A stretch of DNA of 6,243 nt from Chitinophagales bacterium (GCA_013297585.1 JAAFHG010000242.1:1-6243); one strand, 5' to 3'. Counted from the first letter of the stretch, positions 1 through 5,740 are shown. A program made the numbers and translations. Notes: generated by a model not told the origin, from the letters alone.

Positions 1-272
1 CAGTAGATAACGACCCTGTATTTACCGAAGCCGCATGGCAACAAGCCAATGCCTTTATGGGCAAAGACAACGTGGAAGAAACAGAATTACGCATGGGTGC
101 AGAAGATTTTGGTTATTACACACAAGTAGTACCTGGTTGCTTTTTTAGATTAGGTGTGCGCAACGAAGCCGCAGGCATTGTACACAATGTGCACACACCT
201 AAGTTTAATATAGATGAAAGTGCCATTGAAATTGGTGTAGGCACGATGGCTTGGTTGGGTGCAACTGTTTAG
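1..272 (+). CDS. C-terminal part of an M20D-family amidohydrolase (partial)
   Basis: The gene enters from the left edge; the first complete codon is at position 3 and 89 residues are visible before the TAG stop. The fragment starts VDNDPVFTEAAW, which matches the 'pvVnDp..t' strand near the end of M20D metallopeptidases. At fragment residues 31-39 it has MGAEDFGYY, the conserved M(G/A)xEDFxYY motif of N-acyl-amino-acid and IAA-amino-acid amidohydrolases. His64 in VHTPKFNIDE matches the late metal-binding histidine of the family. Known members hydrolyse N-acyl amino acids or amide conjugates using a two-metal centre in the cytoplasm; the substrate here cannot be told. Family members are about 390-430 residues, so roughly 300 are missing to the left. 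It is the only plus-strand gene and converges on the hydrolase gene on the other strand with no hairpin between them. Confidence 0.9.
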   Translation, partial: VDNDPVFTEAAWQQANAFMGKDNVEETELRMGAEDFGYYTQVVPGCFFRLGVRNEAAGIVHNVHTPKFNIDESAIEIGVGTMAWLGATV

Positions 273-289
273 CCTGTCTTTTCAACGCA

Positions 290-1357
290 TTAATTTATAA
301 CAGCATTAATTTTTTGCCAAAGTGCATCATCAAAACCAGACACTGCAAAACTTGGATTTGCTGGGTCTGATGCATTGCCCATTCTTACAACCACCATATT
401 TTTACTTGGTATTATATAAATACGTTGATCTTCTGCACCCATTGCTGCATACATATCCGCTGGTGCATTGGGTACTAATGTAGTTCTAAAAACCGCTTGC
501 CCACCTGGCACCATGTAGCTTGTTTTACCATTTAACCACCACATATAACCATATGATGGGTTGATGGTTTGCGAACTACTTATGCTTTCATTAAAAAAAG
601 AAGCGTTTATTATTTGTTCGCTTTTCCACTTGCCGTTGTTAAGGGCTAATAAGCCAAACCTTGCCATACTTCTGGTATTACTATGGTATATTTTGTAAAT
701 AAGGCCAAAATTCCAAAAGCCATCCATCCCTATTTTATTTTTTAATTTGGCATTAAAATATGTTTCAAAATCTTGACTACTAGCGGCAGCAACCACATCT
801 ATTAATCTTTGAAAAACGTTGTGGTAAGACCATCTAGTACCTGCATCTGCCAGATAGGTTAAGTTAGATTTTATAACCAAATCGCTAGCATCGTTAATGC
901 CAGATGTCATAGTAAGCAAATGTTTAGATGTAATTAAGCTCTCTTTTGAGAGTGTTTCGCTCGTCCAACCTGTACCTAAATATTGCGAAACTCTGTTATC
1001 AATACTTAAAAATCCCTCTTGCTGCGCAATACCTGTTGTGGTGGTTACTAGGGTTTTGCCTGCGCTGTTCCATTGCCAGCTTGTAGCAGCAGTGTGTCCA
1101 TTAAAATATTCTTCCATTACAATGCGTCCATTAACCAAAATCATAAACGATTTTGTATTTTTTTGCACCAAATAATCCTTCAGCGGCTGTATACCACTTT
1201 CTTTCCAGCCCAAGCTAGCAATGGTTTTTGTGTCCCAAGTACTGCTACCATTTTCTGGGTAATACATTGTTTCTGTTGGGTTAGGTACAGAATCGTTAGC
1301 ATTTTTTTTGCAGCCAATTAGTAGTAATGGTAAAAAAAGCAATGTGATATATTTCAT
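290..1357 (-). CDS. beta-lactamase-fold serine hydrolase, lipoprotein
   Basis: This is a 355-residue protein of the serine beta-lactamase / class C-like superfamily (esterase, D-amino peptidase and PBP-like relatives). From the ATG start the N-terminus is a type II signal peptide, with hydrophobic residues 3-15 and lipobox LIGC ending at Cys16, so it is lipid-anchored in the envelope. The catalytic SxxK motif is SAGK (Ser98, Lys101), in the context WNSAGKTLV. The second motif Y-x-N is Tyr178-His-Asn180. Later blocks typical of the family are ARFGLLALNNGKW, GYMWWL and a C-terminal DQRIYIIPSKNMVVVRMG strand in place of the classical KTG. A TTG codon two codons upstream (position 1363) would also open the frame, but ATG at 1357 gives a normal signal peptide. 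No Shine-Dalgarno is present. It probably has its own transcript, because a terminator lies between it and the upstream gene. Substrate unknown; it should not be read as a resistance gene. Confidence 0.92.
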   Translation of the reverse strand: MKYITLLFLPLLLIGCKKNANDSVPNPTETMYYPENGSSTWDTKTIASLGWKESGIQPLKDYLVQKNTKSFMILVNGRIVMEEYFNGHTAATSWQWNSAGKTLVTTTTGIAQQEGFLSIDNRVSQYLGTGWTSETLSKESLITSKHLLTMTSGINDASDLVIKSNLTYLADAGTRWSYHNVFQRLIDVVAAASSQDFETYFNAKLKNKIGMDGFWNFGLIYKIYHSNTRSMARFGLLALNNGKWKSEQIINASFFNESISSSQTINPSYGYMWWLNGKTSYMVPGGQAVFRTTLVPNAPADMYAAMGAEDQRIYIIPSKNMVVVRMGNASDPANPSFAVSGFDDALWQKINAVIN

Positions 1358-1414
1358 TATCAAGTAGTTTTATAAAGACTTTGACTTCTATTAAAAAAAT
1401 GGTTTAATGATGAT

Positions 1415-1442
1415 GTGTGTAATTATTTCAGTTATTACACGC
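1415..1442. repeat. imperfect inverted repeat upstream of the serine hydrolase gene
   Basis: The arms GTGTGTAAT (1415-1423) and ATTACACGC (1434-1442) pair with one G-T wobble around a 10-nt spacer. The centre lies about 71 bp before the hydrolase start codon, a place where an operator could sit. No regulator is assigned, and the spacing does not match the Crp geometry. A chance repeat in AT-rich DNA cannot be excluded. Confidence 0.3.
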
Positions 1443-1460
1443 ATATCAATTTTTGTTCGT

Positions 1461-1509
1461 AAAAAATGCAGAATGCACAGGAAATTAAGCAATTTCTGTG
1501 CATTCTGCA
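1461..1509 (-). terminator. Rho-independent terminator after the SRPBCC gene
   Basis: A perfect 14-bp stem is formed by 1467-1480 (TGCAGAATGCACAG) and 1496-1509 (CTGTGCATTCTGCA). A single bulged base at 1481 and five further pairs (1482-1486 with 1491-1495) continue it to a four-base loop at 1487-1490. On the minus strand the stem is followed at once by six T residues (the A-run at 1461-1466); on the plus strand no T-run follows. It begins 22 nt past the stop of the SRPBCC gene, so it ends the YciI-SRPBCC transcript and separates it from the hydrolase gene. Confidence 0.88.
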
Positions 1510-1531
1510 ATAATGTTAAAAGTTACTTCAA

Positions 1532-2071
1532 TCAGTTTTCTATCGCTTTTTTCAGCAAAGCCAAGCCTTGCTCGTTCGTTTTTTCCATTTGCCCCTTTGC
1601 GCCAAACAGCCACATAAAAAAGGCATCCCCTAAACCCGATGTAAGTTTAAAATCTTGCTTTACTTCAATACCATTTGGGGTTTCTGTAAAGTAATAATCA
1701 AAAGTTGGCTTGGCTACAAATGGCTTTTGTATGTCGCATTTCATACCTACAAACTTCAAGTCTTCAATTTTTACTATTTCTTGATAACCCAAATCTTTGC
1801 CATTATTGCCATCCCAATGATACTGCGCACCTACTGTACCGTCTATACCTGTAACTTCATATTTCTGCGCCGGGTCTTGCGCTAAAAAAGGTGACCATTT
1901 AGGAAAGTTGTTTAAATTTTTTACCATACCAAACACTTCTTCTTTACTACCCTTTATGGTAACTGTTTTTACTATTTGAATGAATTTTAAACCACTGGCG
2001 CTATATAAAGCAAAGCCAATAAATGCTGCTAAAGCAATTCCTATTATTACGATAATCATTTTCTTGTTCAT
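1532..2071 (-). CDS. membrane-anchored SRPBCC (polyketide cyclase-like) family protein
   Basis: The protein has 179 residues: one N-terminal transmembrane helix (residues 5-24) and an SRPBCC/START-like domain from about residue 31 to the end. The domain shows the usual order: the first strand VKTVTIKGSKEEVFGMVKNLNNFPKWSPF, the strand containing VGAQYHWDGN, a GYQEIVKIEDL hairpin, and a C-terminal helix ending LALLKKAIEN. SRPBCC folds form a deep hydrophobic cavity that binds lipids or other small ligands; no ligand or catalytic function can be read from this sequence. The helix followed by a charged boundary suggests the domain lies on one face of the inner membrane; topology is not certain. 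It lies 34 nt after the YciI-like gene on the same strand with no terminator between, so the two are probably co-transcribed. The start has an A-rich leader without a Shine-Dalgarno; a second in-frame ATG four codons later is possible. Confidence 0.87.
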   Translation of the reverse strand: MNKKMIIVIIGIALAAFIGFALYSASGLKFIQIVKTVTIKGSKEEVFGMVKNLNNFPKWSPFLAQDPAQKYEVTGIDGTVGAQYHWDGNNGKDLGYQEIVKIEDLKFVGMKCDIQKPFVAKPTFDYYFTETPNGIEVKQDFKLTSGLGDAFFMWLFGAKGQMEKTNEQGLALLKKAIEN

Positions 2072-2105
2072 TTTAGGTGATAATTAATTGTTATGAGTGA
2101 TCTTG

Positions 2106-2453
2106 TTACATTGGTTGGATGGCTCTTACTTCAACCGTACCGCCCATTAATAAAATAGGGCATTTTTTTGCCATTTCTACAGCTTCTTCTATGGTGGCTG
2201 CTTTTACTACCATGTTGCCACCTACTATTTGCTTGTCAGCTACATAAATACCTTCGCTTACGGTACCATCAGCGGCAATTTGCTTGCCCTCAAAACCAAG
2301 CTGATGTGTACTTACTAATTTTTCTTGAATAGCGATGTTGCCAAAGAATGCGCCCCACTGCTGATGCATCTCAGCCATGTCAGCTTCTGTAGGTTGATAA
2401 TTGTTGTTTGGCTCGTAGCGAAACAAAAGCATAAACTCATTTACTTGTACCAT
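2106..2453 (-). CDS. YciI/DGPF-domain (YCII-related) protein
   Basis: This is a 115-residue cytoplasmic protein of the YCII-related family (ferredoxin-like dimeric alpha-beta barrel). Visible hallmarks are the opening strand NEFMLLFRYEP, the segment ADGTVSEGIYVADKQIVGGNMVVKA (the DGPF position reads DGTV), the helix TIEEAVEMAKKCP, and the closing strand GGTVEVRAIQ, which matches the family's 'G.vEvRpi' ending. Family members have been linked to small-molecule enzymology and, in many genomes, to ECF sigma factors; no sigma factor lies beside this one. Length is normal for the family. It is the first gene of a probable two-gene unit with the SRPBCC gene. An 83-nt gap with a candidate promoter and a perfect palindrome precedes it. 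Biochemical role unknown. Confidence 0.88.
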   Translation of the reverse strand: MVQVNEFMLLFRYEPNNNYQPTEADMAEMHQQWGAFFGNIAIQEKLVSTHQLGFEGKQIAADGTVSEGIYVADKQIVGGNMVVKAATIEEAVEMAKKCPILLMGGTVEVRAIQPM

Positions 2454-2483
2454 TTTAATTTGTTTTAATGATTAATGATGGTG

Positions 2484-2491
2484 CAAATATG
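2484..2491 (-). promoter_or_regulatory. candidate -7 promoter element of the YciI-SRPBCC unit
   Basis: The minus strand reads CATATTTG, matching the Bacteroidota -7 consensus TAnnTTTG at five of six fixed positions. It would place the transcription start near 2478 and give a leader of about 25 nt. No TTTG-type -33 box is visible at the expected distance, where the palindrome at 2511-2530 begins instead. A weak core promoter that depends on an activator would look like this, but the match is short. Confidence 0.4.
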
Positions 2492-2510
2492 TATCGCCTC
2501 GTTAAGCCCA

Positions 2511-2530
2511 TTCTTGTCATAGGACAAGAA
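2511..2530. promoter_or_regulatory. perfect palindrome with Crp/Fnr-site geometry
   Basis: Two 8-bp arms, TTCTTGTC (2511-2518) and GACAAGAA (2523-2530), are perfect inverted copies around the 4-bp spacer ATAG. The core TTGTC-N4-GACAA has the same half-site length and spacing as the FNR box TTGAT-N4-ATCAA. It lies 67 bp before the YciI start and 7 nt past the stop of the seven-helix membrane gene. A Crp/Fnr regulator is encoded one gene away. It lacks a following T-run on either strand, so a terminator is less likely than an operator. Binding is inferred. Confidence 0.45.
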
Positions 2531-2536
2531 AAACGA

Positions 2537-3253
2537 TTAACTAGAAAATTGTCGCAGTTTTTTAAAAATTGCCCAATGCAGTAGCAAAATGGTAGGCGGT
2601 GCAAATGCAGGAATAATACAAAAAGGAAATACAGCTAATGTATCTACACCCATAGATCCAGTATCTATAGAAATTTTGGTTAAAACATTGGCTGCAACGG
2701 CTGTAAATAATATATCTACTGTGCCAAAAATGTTCCAATAAAATGTAAGTTTTTTGGCGTAAGCCTTTTTATTTTCAATAGCTTTAGCTACAAAAACACT
2801 GCTAATAGCTGTAAGCATATCGCCAAAACCAGCTATATAAGCAAAGGACTTAGGCAAGGCATTGTACGCAGCTAGTAATATAAAAAAAACACCAATTATA
2901 CGAAATACATGCAAATTAACAATACTTTGCAAGGGTGCATTATTTACAATATTTTTATATGTTTTAGTGCGTAATATAACGCCAAATAGTAAAAAAATAT
3001 AAGGAAAAGTGGTAAACAAAAGTACTTTTGGCGGGAAGGAAACGGCTTTAAACCAACCATTTGCACTTGCTATAATGATGTAGCATAAGTACAAAGCAAA
3101 AAAACTAATAACCACATGCAAGGCCAACTTATTCTGACCTTTTTTTGCTTCTTTACGTACAAATAATACAATTAAAATAAACGGTAGAGGAATTACCAAC
3201 AAAAAAGTAATTGATAGCCATTGCGGTACAAAGTATTGGATAAATGGGTTCAT
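2537..3253 (-). CDS. hypothetical seven-helix integral membrane protein
   Basis: This 238-residue protein is not one I recognise. It is almost wholly hydrophobic, with likely membrane segments near residues 12-32, 42-63, 73-94, 115-133, 136-156, 170-190 and 203-228. Basic stretches at 33-42 (VRKEAKKGQNK) and 161-168 (NKKAYAKK) would face the cytoplasm. No enzyme motif is evident; PFCIIPAFAPPTILLLHW in the last helix is proline-rich. The start codon overlaps the regulator's stop codon as ATGA (4-nt overlap), so translation is probably coupled and the two products may act together, for example the membrane protein as a sensor, target or partner of the regulator. That link is inference from position only. 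No clear terminator follows, although a palindrome lies 7 nt downstream. Confidence 0.85.
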   Translation of the reverse strand: MNPFIQYFVPQWLSITFLLVIPLPFILIVLFVRKEAKKGQNKLALHVVISFFALYLCYIIIASANGWFKAVSFPPKVLLFTTFPYIFLLFGVILRTKTYKNIVNNAPLQSIVNLHVFRIIGVFFILLAAYNALPKSFAYIAGFGDMLTAISSVFVAKAIENKKAYAKKLTFYWNIFGTVDILFTAVAANVLTKISIDTGSMGVDTLAVFPFCIIPAFAPPTILLLHWAIFKKLRQFSS

Positions 3254-3831
3254 TTAATATCTGTTATTTCTTTTCTAATGCGGCTTAGTGAGGTATCTGT
3301 AACGCCCAAGTAAGTTGCAATTTGTTTTAATGGTACATTTTGTACAATATCGGGTTTTGATAACAGTAAATTTAAATACCTATCTCTTGCAGTATCTGCA
3401 ATAATTGACAATGAGTGATTTTTTAACTCAAAATAATTATTTACCAAACGTGTTCGGCCAACTTCTCTAAATGCTTCAATGGCAAACAGTTTCATAAAGT
3501 TCTCGAATGTAATTTTCCAAGCCACACAAGGGGTTACTGCTTGAATAGCTTCTCTACACTTTGTTTTTAAAAAATAAGAATGCCAGTCTATTACAATATC
3601 TGTTGCACTAAAAAATTTGGTGCTAATATCGTTGCCTTCAAAATCTATTACATACGATCTTGCAAAACCAGTTTCCATGAAATAATAAAAATTGGCAGTT
3701 GTGCCTTCCTTTATTAAAAACTCATTTTTAGCAAACTCAATGCGCTGATATTGATCTAGTATTTTTTCTAAATCTTCAGGTTTAAAATTATGCTCGTTAA
3801 ATACTGTTTTTAAAAAGTGTTTGTCACTCAT
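3250..3831 (-). CDS. Crp/Fnr-family transcriptional regulator
   Basis: The 193 residues have the standard order: a cyclic-nucleotide-binding-like beta barrel (about 25-110, with EFLIKEGTTANFYYFMETGFARSY), a dimer helix (about 110-140), the family segment ARDRYLNLL (148-156) and a C-terminal helix-turn-helix (166-189), VPLKQIATYLGVTDTSLSRIR. The recognition helix keeps Ser183-Arg184, which align with Ser212-Arg213 of E. coli FNR; the FNR Glu209 position is Thr180. The phosphate-cassette signature of cAMP-binding CRP (the RxAS motif) is absent, and only two cysteines (92 and 102) are present, so neither cAMP nor an FNR-type iron-sulfur cluster is a likely signal. Proteins of this short form are common in Bacteroidota and mostly lack known ligands. 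It starts 6 nt after the DUF3667 stop and overlaps the next gene by 4 nt. Confidence 0.93.
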   Translation of the reverse strand: MSDKHFLKTVFNEHNFKPEDLEKILDQYQRIEFAKNEFLIKEGTTANFYYFMETGFARSYVIDFEGNDISTKFFSATDIVIDWHSYFLKTKCREAIQAVTPCVAWKITFENFMKLFAIEAFREVGRTRLVNNYFELKNHSLSIIADTARDRYLNLLLSKPDIVQNVPLKQIATYLGVTDTSLSRIRKEITDIK

Positions 3832-3837
3832 AATGTA

Positions 3838-4641
3838 TTACTTAGCCTTAGGTGCAAACTGTTTTAAAGCTTCAGGACCGTTCATTAATGCGTTAACCAA
3901 AATACCAATAGTAACCAAGATAATTGCTATTATATAAGCCACTATGAGCAACCCAATAACGGCTAATACTTTTAAAATGATTGATTTTAGTGGCCTATCG
4001 TTATAAAACTCTTTAAAAAACCAAACTAATAAAAACGGAATAAGCAACATAAACCATTGCGAAATACTTAAAACCGTACTTGGATCACTATGCCTAAAAA
4101 AGAATAAAACTGGGTATAGAAAAATGATGGTCAACAAGGTATAAAACGACAAAAAGTAAGCGTTCATTACAACATGTTCATAATAATTATGCCCCCATCG
4201 TCTAAATGCAATTTTGGTAGTCAATGCAAAAAAAGGAATCATTGCAACACTTAAAATAGAGCTATAATTCGATAGAAATGCCATATAGTTATTCATAAAC
4301 TGGGCATTAACAGGCTGTTTCGATAAAGCACCGCTCATTATTTCTTTTAGCCCTATCACTTTAAAAGATAAAAAAGTAGAAATACCACTTAATACAAAAG
4401 CAAGCAATATGGGCTTATAATGGTTTACCCTATTACCATCAATAAACTCTTTGGCTGTTTTACCCGGATTTTTAAGAATGTTTTTTGCAGAAAACAAAAG
4501 ACCTTTGTTAACGTGCAAGAAAGTGTATTCTATTTCGTCAAACACATATTTTCTATCTATACGCTTGTATTTTTTCTGACCGCAGTTCATACAGAAGTTA
4601 CCCATAATGATTTCACTACAATTTTTACAATTCTCTGCCAT
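3838..4641 (-). CDS. DUF3667-type zinc-ribbon membrane protein
   Basis: The protein has 267 residues. The N-terminus is a zinc ribbon with Cys5-x2-Cys8 and Cys17-x2-Cys20-Gly-Gln (CKNC...CMNCGQ). It is followed by the family block LHVNKGLLFSAKNILKNPGKTAKEFIDGNRVNHYKPI (about 42-78), in which 'NPG....(Y/F)I.G.R..hYkPi' is the DUF3667 hallmark. Hydrophobic segments follow near 76-96, 127-147, 156-183, 193-210 and 221-252. Members occur widely in Bacteroidota and have no established function; the ribbon probably lies in the cytoplasm. It begins 3 nt after the stop of the small membrane gene and ends 6 nt before the regulator start, so it is in the middle of an operon. Residues 98-125 form a polar loop between the first two helices. 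Confidence 0.88.
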   Translation of the reverse strand: MAENCKNCSEIIMGNFCMNCGQKKYKRIDRKYVFDEIEYTFLHVNKGLLFSAKNILKNPGKTAKEFIDGNRVNHYKPILLAFVLSGISTFLSFKVIGLKEIMSGALSKQPVNAQFMNNYMAFLSNYSSILSVAMIPFFALTTKIAFRRWGHNYYEHVVMNAYFLSFYTLLTIIFLYPVLFFFRHSDPSTVLSISQWFMLLIPFLLVWFFKEFYNDRPLKSIILKVLAVIGLLIVAYIIAIILVTIGILVNALMNGPEALKQFAPKAK

Positions 4642-4644
4642 AAG

Positions 4645-4893
4645 TTAGTTTTGGTGTTTGGTTGCTATTTCTTTTTTAACTGATTGGTAGTTTACCCCAA
4701 TAACTATTGCAATAACGGCAATAAATATGGGCAAAAAAATAAAATAACCAAAACCATACATCACAGTTCTTACAATGGTTATTAATACGCACACCACTAA
4801 ACTAAAATTGGTGATGCCAGAATACAGTTTTAGCTCTTTTGCTTTTTGTAGTAATGCTTGGTTGGTAGCGGTTGCAAGTTCTTCTTCAGTCAT
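4645..4893 (-). CDS. small two-helix membrane protein, hypothetical
   Basis: This 82-residue protein has no family I can name. A polar, partly acidic N-terminus (MTEEELATATNQALLQKAKELK) is probably helical and cytoplasmic. Two membrane segments follow (about 26-45 and 47-67), joined by a short turn at RTVMYGFGY, and a basic tail (VKKEIATKHQN) closes the protein. Both ends therefore probably face the cytoplasm. The frame is closely packed with the DUF3667 gene (3 nt between stop and start), which supports it being real. An SPFH lipoprotein gene lies 52 nt upstream on the same strand. Both this gene and the DUF3667 gene have the same 11-mer just before their start codons. Confidence 0.8.
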   Translation of the reverse strand: MTEEELATATNQALLQKAKELKLYSGITNFSLVVCVLITIVRTVMYGFGYFIFLPIFIAVIAIVIGVNYQSVKKEIATKHQN

Positions 4894-4897
4894 TCGT

Positions 4898-4908
4898 TTA
4901 GTTTTGGT
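4898..4908 (-). repeat. 11-bp direct repeat ahead of two consecutive start codons (copy 1 of 2)
   Basis: The minus strand reads ACCAAAACTAA here, 4 nt before the small membrane gene's ATG. The identical 11-mer recurs at 4645-4655, 3 nt before the ATG of the DUF3667 gene, where it also forms the last codons and stop of the small gene. The position is that of a ribosome-binding region, but the motif does not resemble an anti-Shine-Dalgarno complement. It could be an A-rich translation leader or coincidence. Confidence 0.3.
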
Positions 4909-4945
4909 ACTAGCTATAGCTTATTCAACAATGCTTTTTACATTT

Positions 4946-5686
4946 TTAGTCTTTAACTGGTGCTTGGGGAGCTTCAATTTTCCTATCGGTAATATTTATT
5001 TTTGTAGCACCAGCCCTTTGTGTAATCACTTGTTTTCCTATGTCTTGTAGCCCTTTGCTTTCGTATATTTTCATGGCAGTGGTTACGTCTATTGCTTGCC
5101 TTGTTTGCTCGTCTAAATCAAACGTAAGTGTTATAAAATTCAAATGCACACCCAATGGTTCTAACACTTTATTGCTTTCGTTAAGCAAATGTGTTTCCAT
5201 GTCGCTTTGGTCAAGTTCTACAATATCAGCATTTATAAATACGCCCTTAGCTACATCTTTTATACGCTTGTCTATCACCATATTTTCAGCACCTTCAAAA
5301 GCATCGCCTATGGCAGCTTCGTTATCTGCATCAGTATTTGCCTTACCTAAATATTTAGCTTGCTTTATAAATGCCAAAGGCGATGTTATAGAGTAATCAT
5401 AATCTATATGCACATTTGCCCGTACCCTATCTTTTAAGTTAGAGATAAACTTACTCTCGCCTTGCATGGGATAGTTTGGTATTACCACCTTCATGTAACA
5501 AGCATTTAAGCCACCTTTAGGCACAGCTTCACCTGCTTTAATTTGTTCCCAAGTCATACCACAGTCACTCGAAACCACTACTTGCTGATTTGATTTTGCG
5601 TAATTGCAACTTTCTAAAAAGATTACAGCAATAGCAAGTAGCAAACAAATTGAAAATTGAAATAACCTATTGATTATACTTTTCAT
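4946..5686 (-). CDS. SPFH/Band 7-like lipoprotein
   Basis: The protein has 246 residues. Residues 10-24 are a hydrophobic signal, and LESC at 24-27 is a slightly unusual lipobox (Glu at -2), so it is probably lipidated at Cys27; an uncleaved membrane anchor is the alternative. The body resembles the SPFH (stomatin/prohibitin/flotillin/HflK) domain: a strand-rich part containing KDRVRANVHIDYDYSIT (about 85-101), then DIVELDQSDMETHLLNESNKVLEPLGVHLNFITLTFDLDEQTRQAI (about 154-199), where 'G..l..i.l' before a charged helix is the typical end of the fold. A short helix and a polar tail (TDRKIEAPQAPVKD) follow. Mature cysteines 42 and 63 could pair in the periplasm. SPFH proteins form membrane scaffolds and often control proteases; its partner here is unknown. 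It is the first gene of a same-strand series of five. Confidence 0.78.
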   Translation of the reverse strand: MKSIINRLFQFSICLLLAIAVIFLESCNYAKSNQQVVVSSDCGMTWEQIKAGEAVPKGGLNACYMKVVIPNYPMQGESKFISNLKDRVRANVHIDYDYSITSPLAFIKQAKYLGKANTDADNEAAIGDAFEGAENMVIDKRIKDVAKGVFINADIVELDQSDMETHLLNESNKVLEPLGVHLNFITLTFDLDEQTRQAIDVTTAMKIYESKGLQDIGKQVITQRAGATKINITDRKIEAPQAPVKD

Positions 5687-5717
5687 ATTTATCTTTTTTA
5701 TTTTTATGTTACAAAAA

Positions 5718-5740
5718 CCTACGGCCGTATGCCCCTACGA
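5718..5740. repeat. GC-rich palindromic island, possible remnant of an interspersed repeat
   Basis: Within very AT-rich DNA there is a short GC-rich block centred on the perfect 10-bp palindrome TACGGCCGTA (5720-5729), with CCTACG repeated at 5718-5723 and 5734-5739. On the minus strand it would read GTAGGGGCATACGGCCGTA, one half of a longer hypothetical palindrome. I recall similar palindromic elements scattered in Bacteroidota intergenic regions, but cannot confirm this copy. The second half has diverged (TTTTTG in place of the expected GCCCC). Confidence 0.4.

Noticed and set aside
897..1321. Plus-strand open frames of 92 and 82 codons opposite the serine hydrolase gene
   Set aside because: They lie antisense to a well-supported gene with catalytic motifs, have cysteine- and phenylalanine-rich composition typical of reverse-strand shadows, and match no family.
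290..1357. Antibiotic-resistance beta-lactamase
   Set aside because: The SxxK and YxN motifs define the fold only; the classical KTG is replaced and relatives of this kind are mostly esterases or peptidases.
1358..1363. TTG start two codons upstream for the serine hydrolase
   Set aside because: The ATG at 1357 gives a complete lipoprotein signal peptide; the extra two residues have no support.
1407..1694. Plus-strand 95-codon open frame crossing the intergenic region
   Set aside because: It runs through the terminator hairpin and then antisense into the SRPBCC gene; its translation is not protein-like.
1655..1885. Plus-strand 76-codon open frame opposite the SRPBCC gene
   Set aside because: It is fully antisense to the SRPBCC domain and has a low-complexity aromatic composition.
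2511..2530. Palindrome as terminator of the seven-helix gene
   Set aside because: The stem is only 8 bp and no T-run follows on either strand; an operator fits better, although a weak hairpin role in RNA is not excluded.
4912..4921. Self-complementary decamer AGCTATAGCT before the small membrane gene
   Set aside because: It is short, AT-rich, has no loop for a hairpin and no promoter element near it; it is likely chance.
4420..5396. Three plus-strand open frames opposite the DUF3667, small membrane and SPFH genes
   Set aside because: Each is antisense to a minus-strand gene supported by motifs or operon packing.
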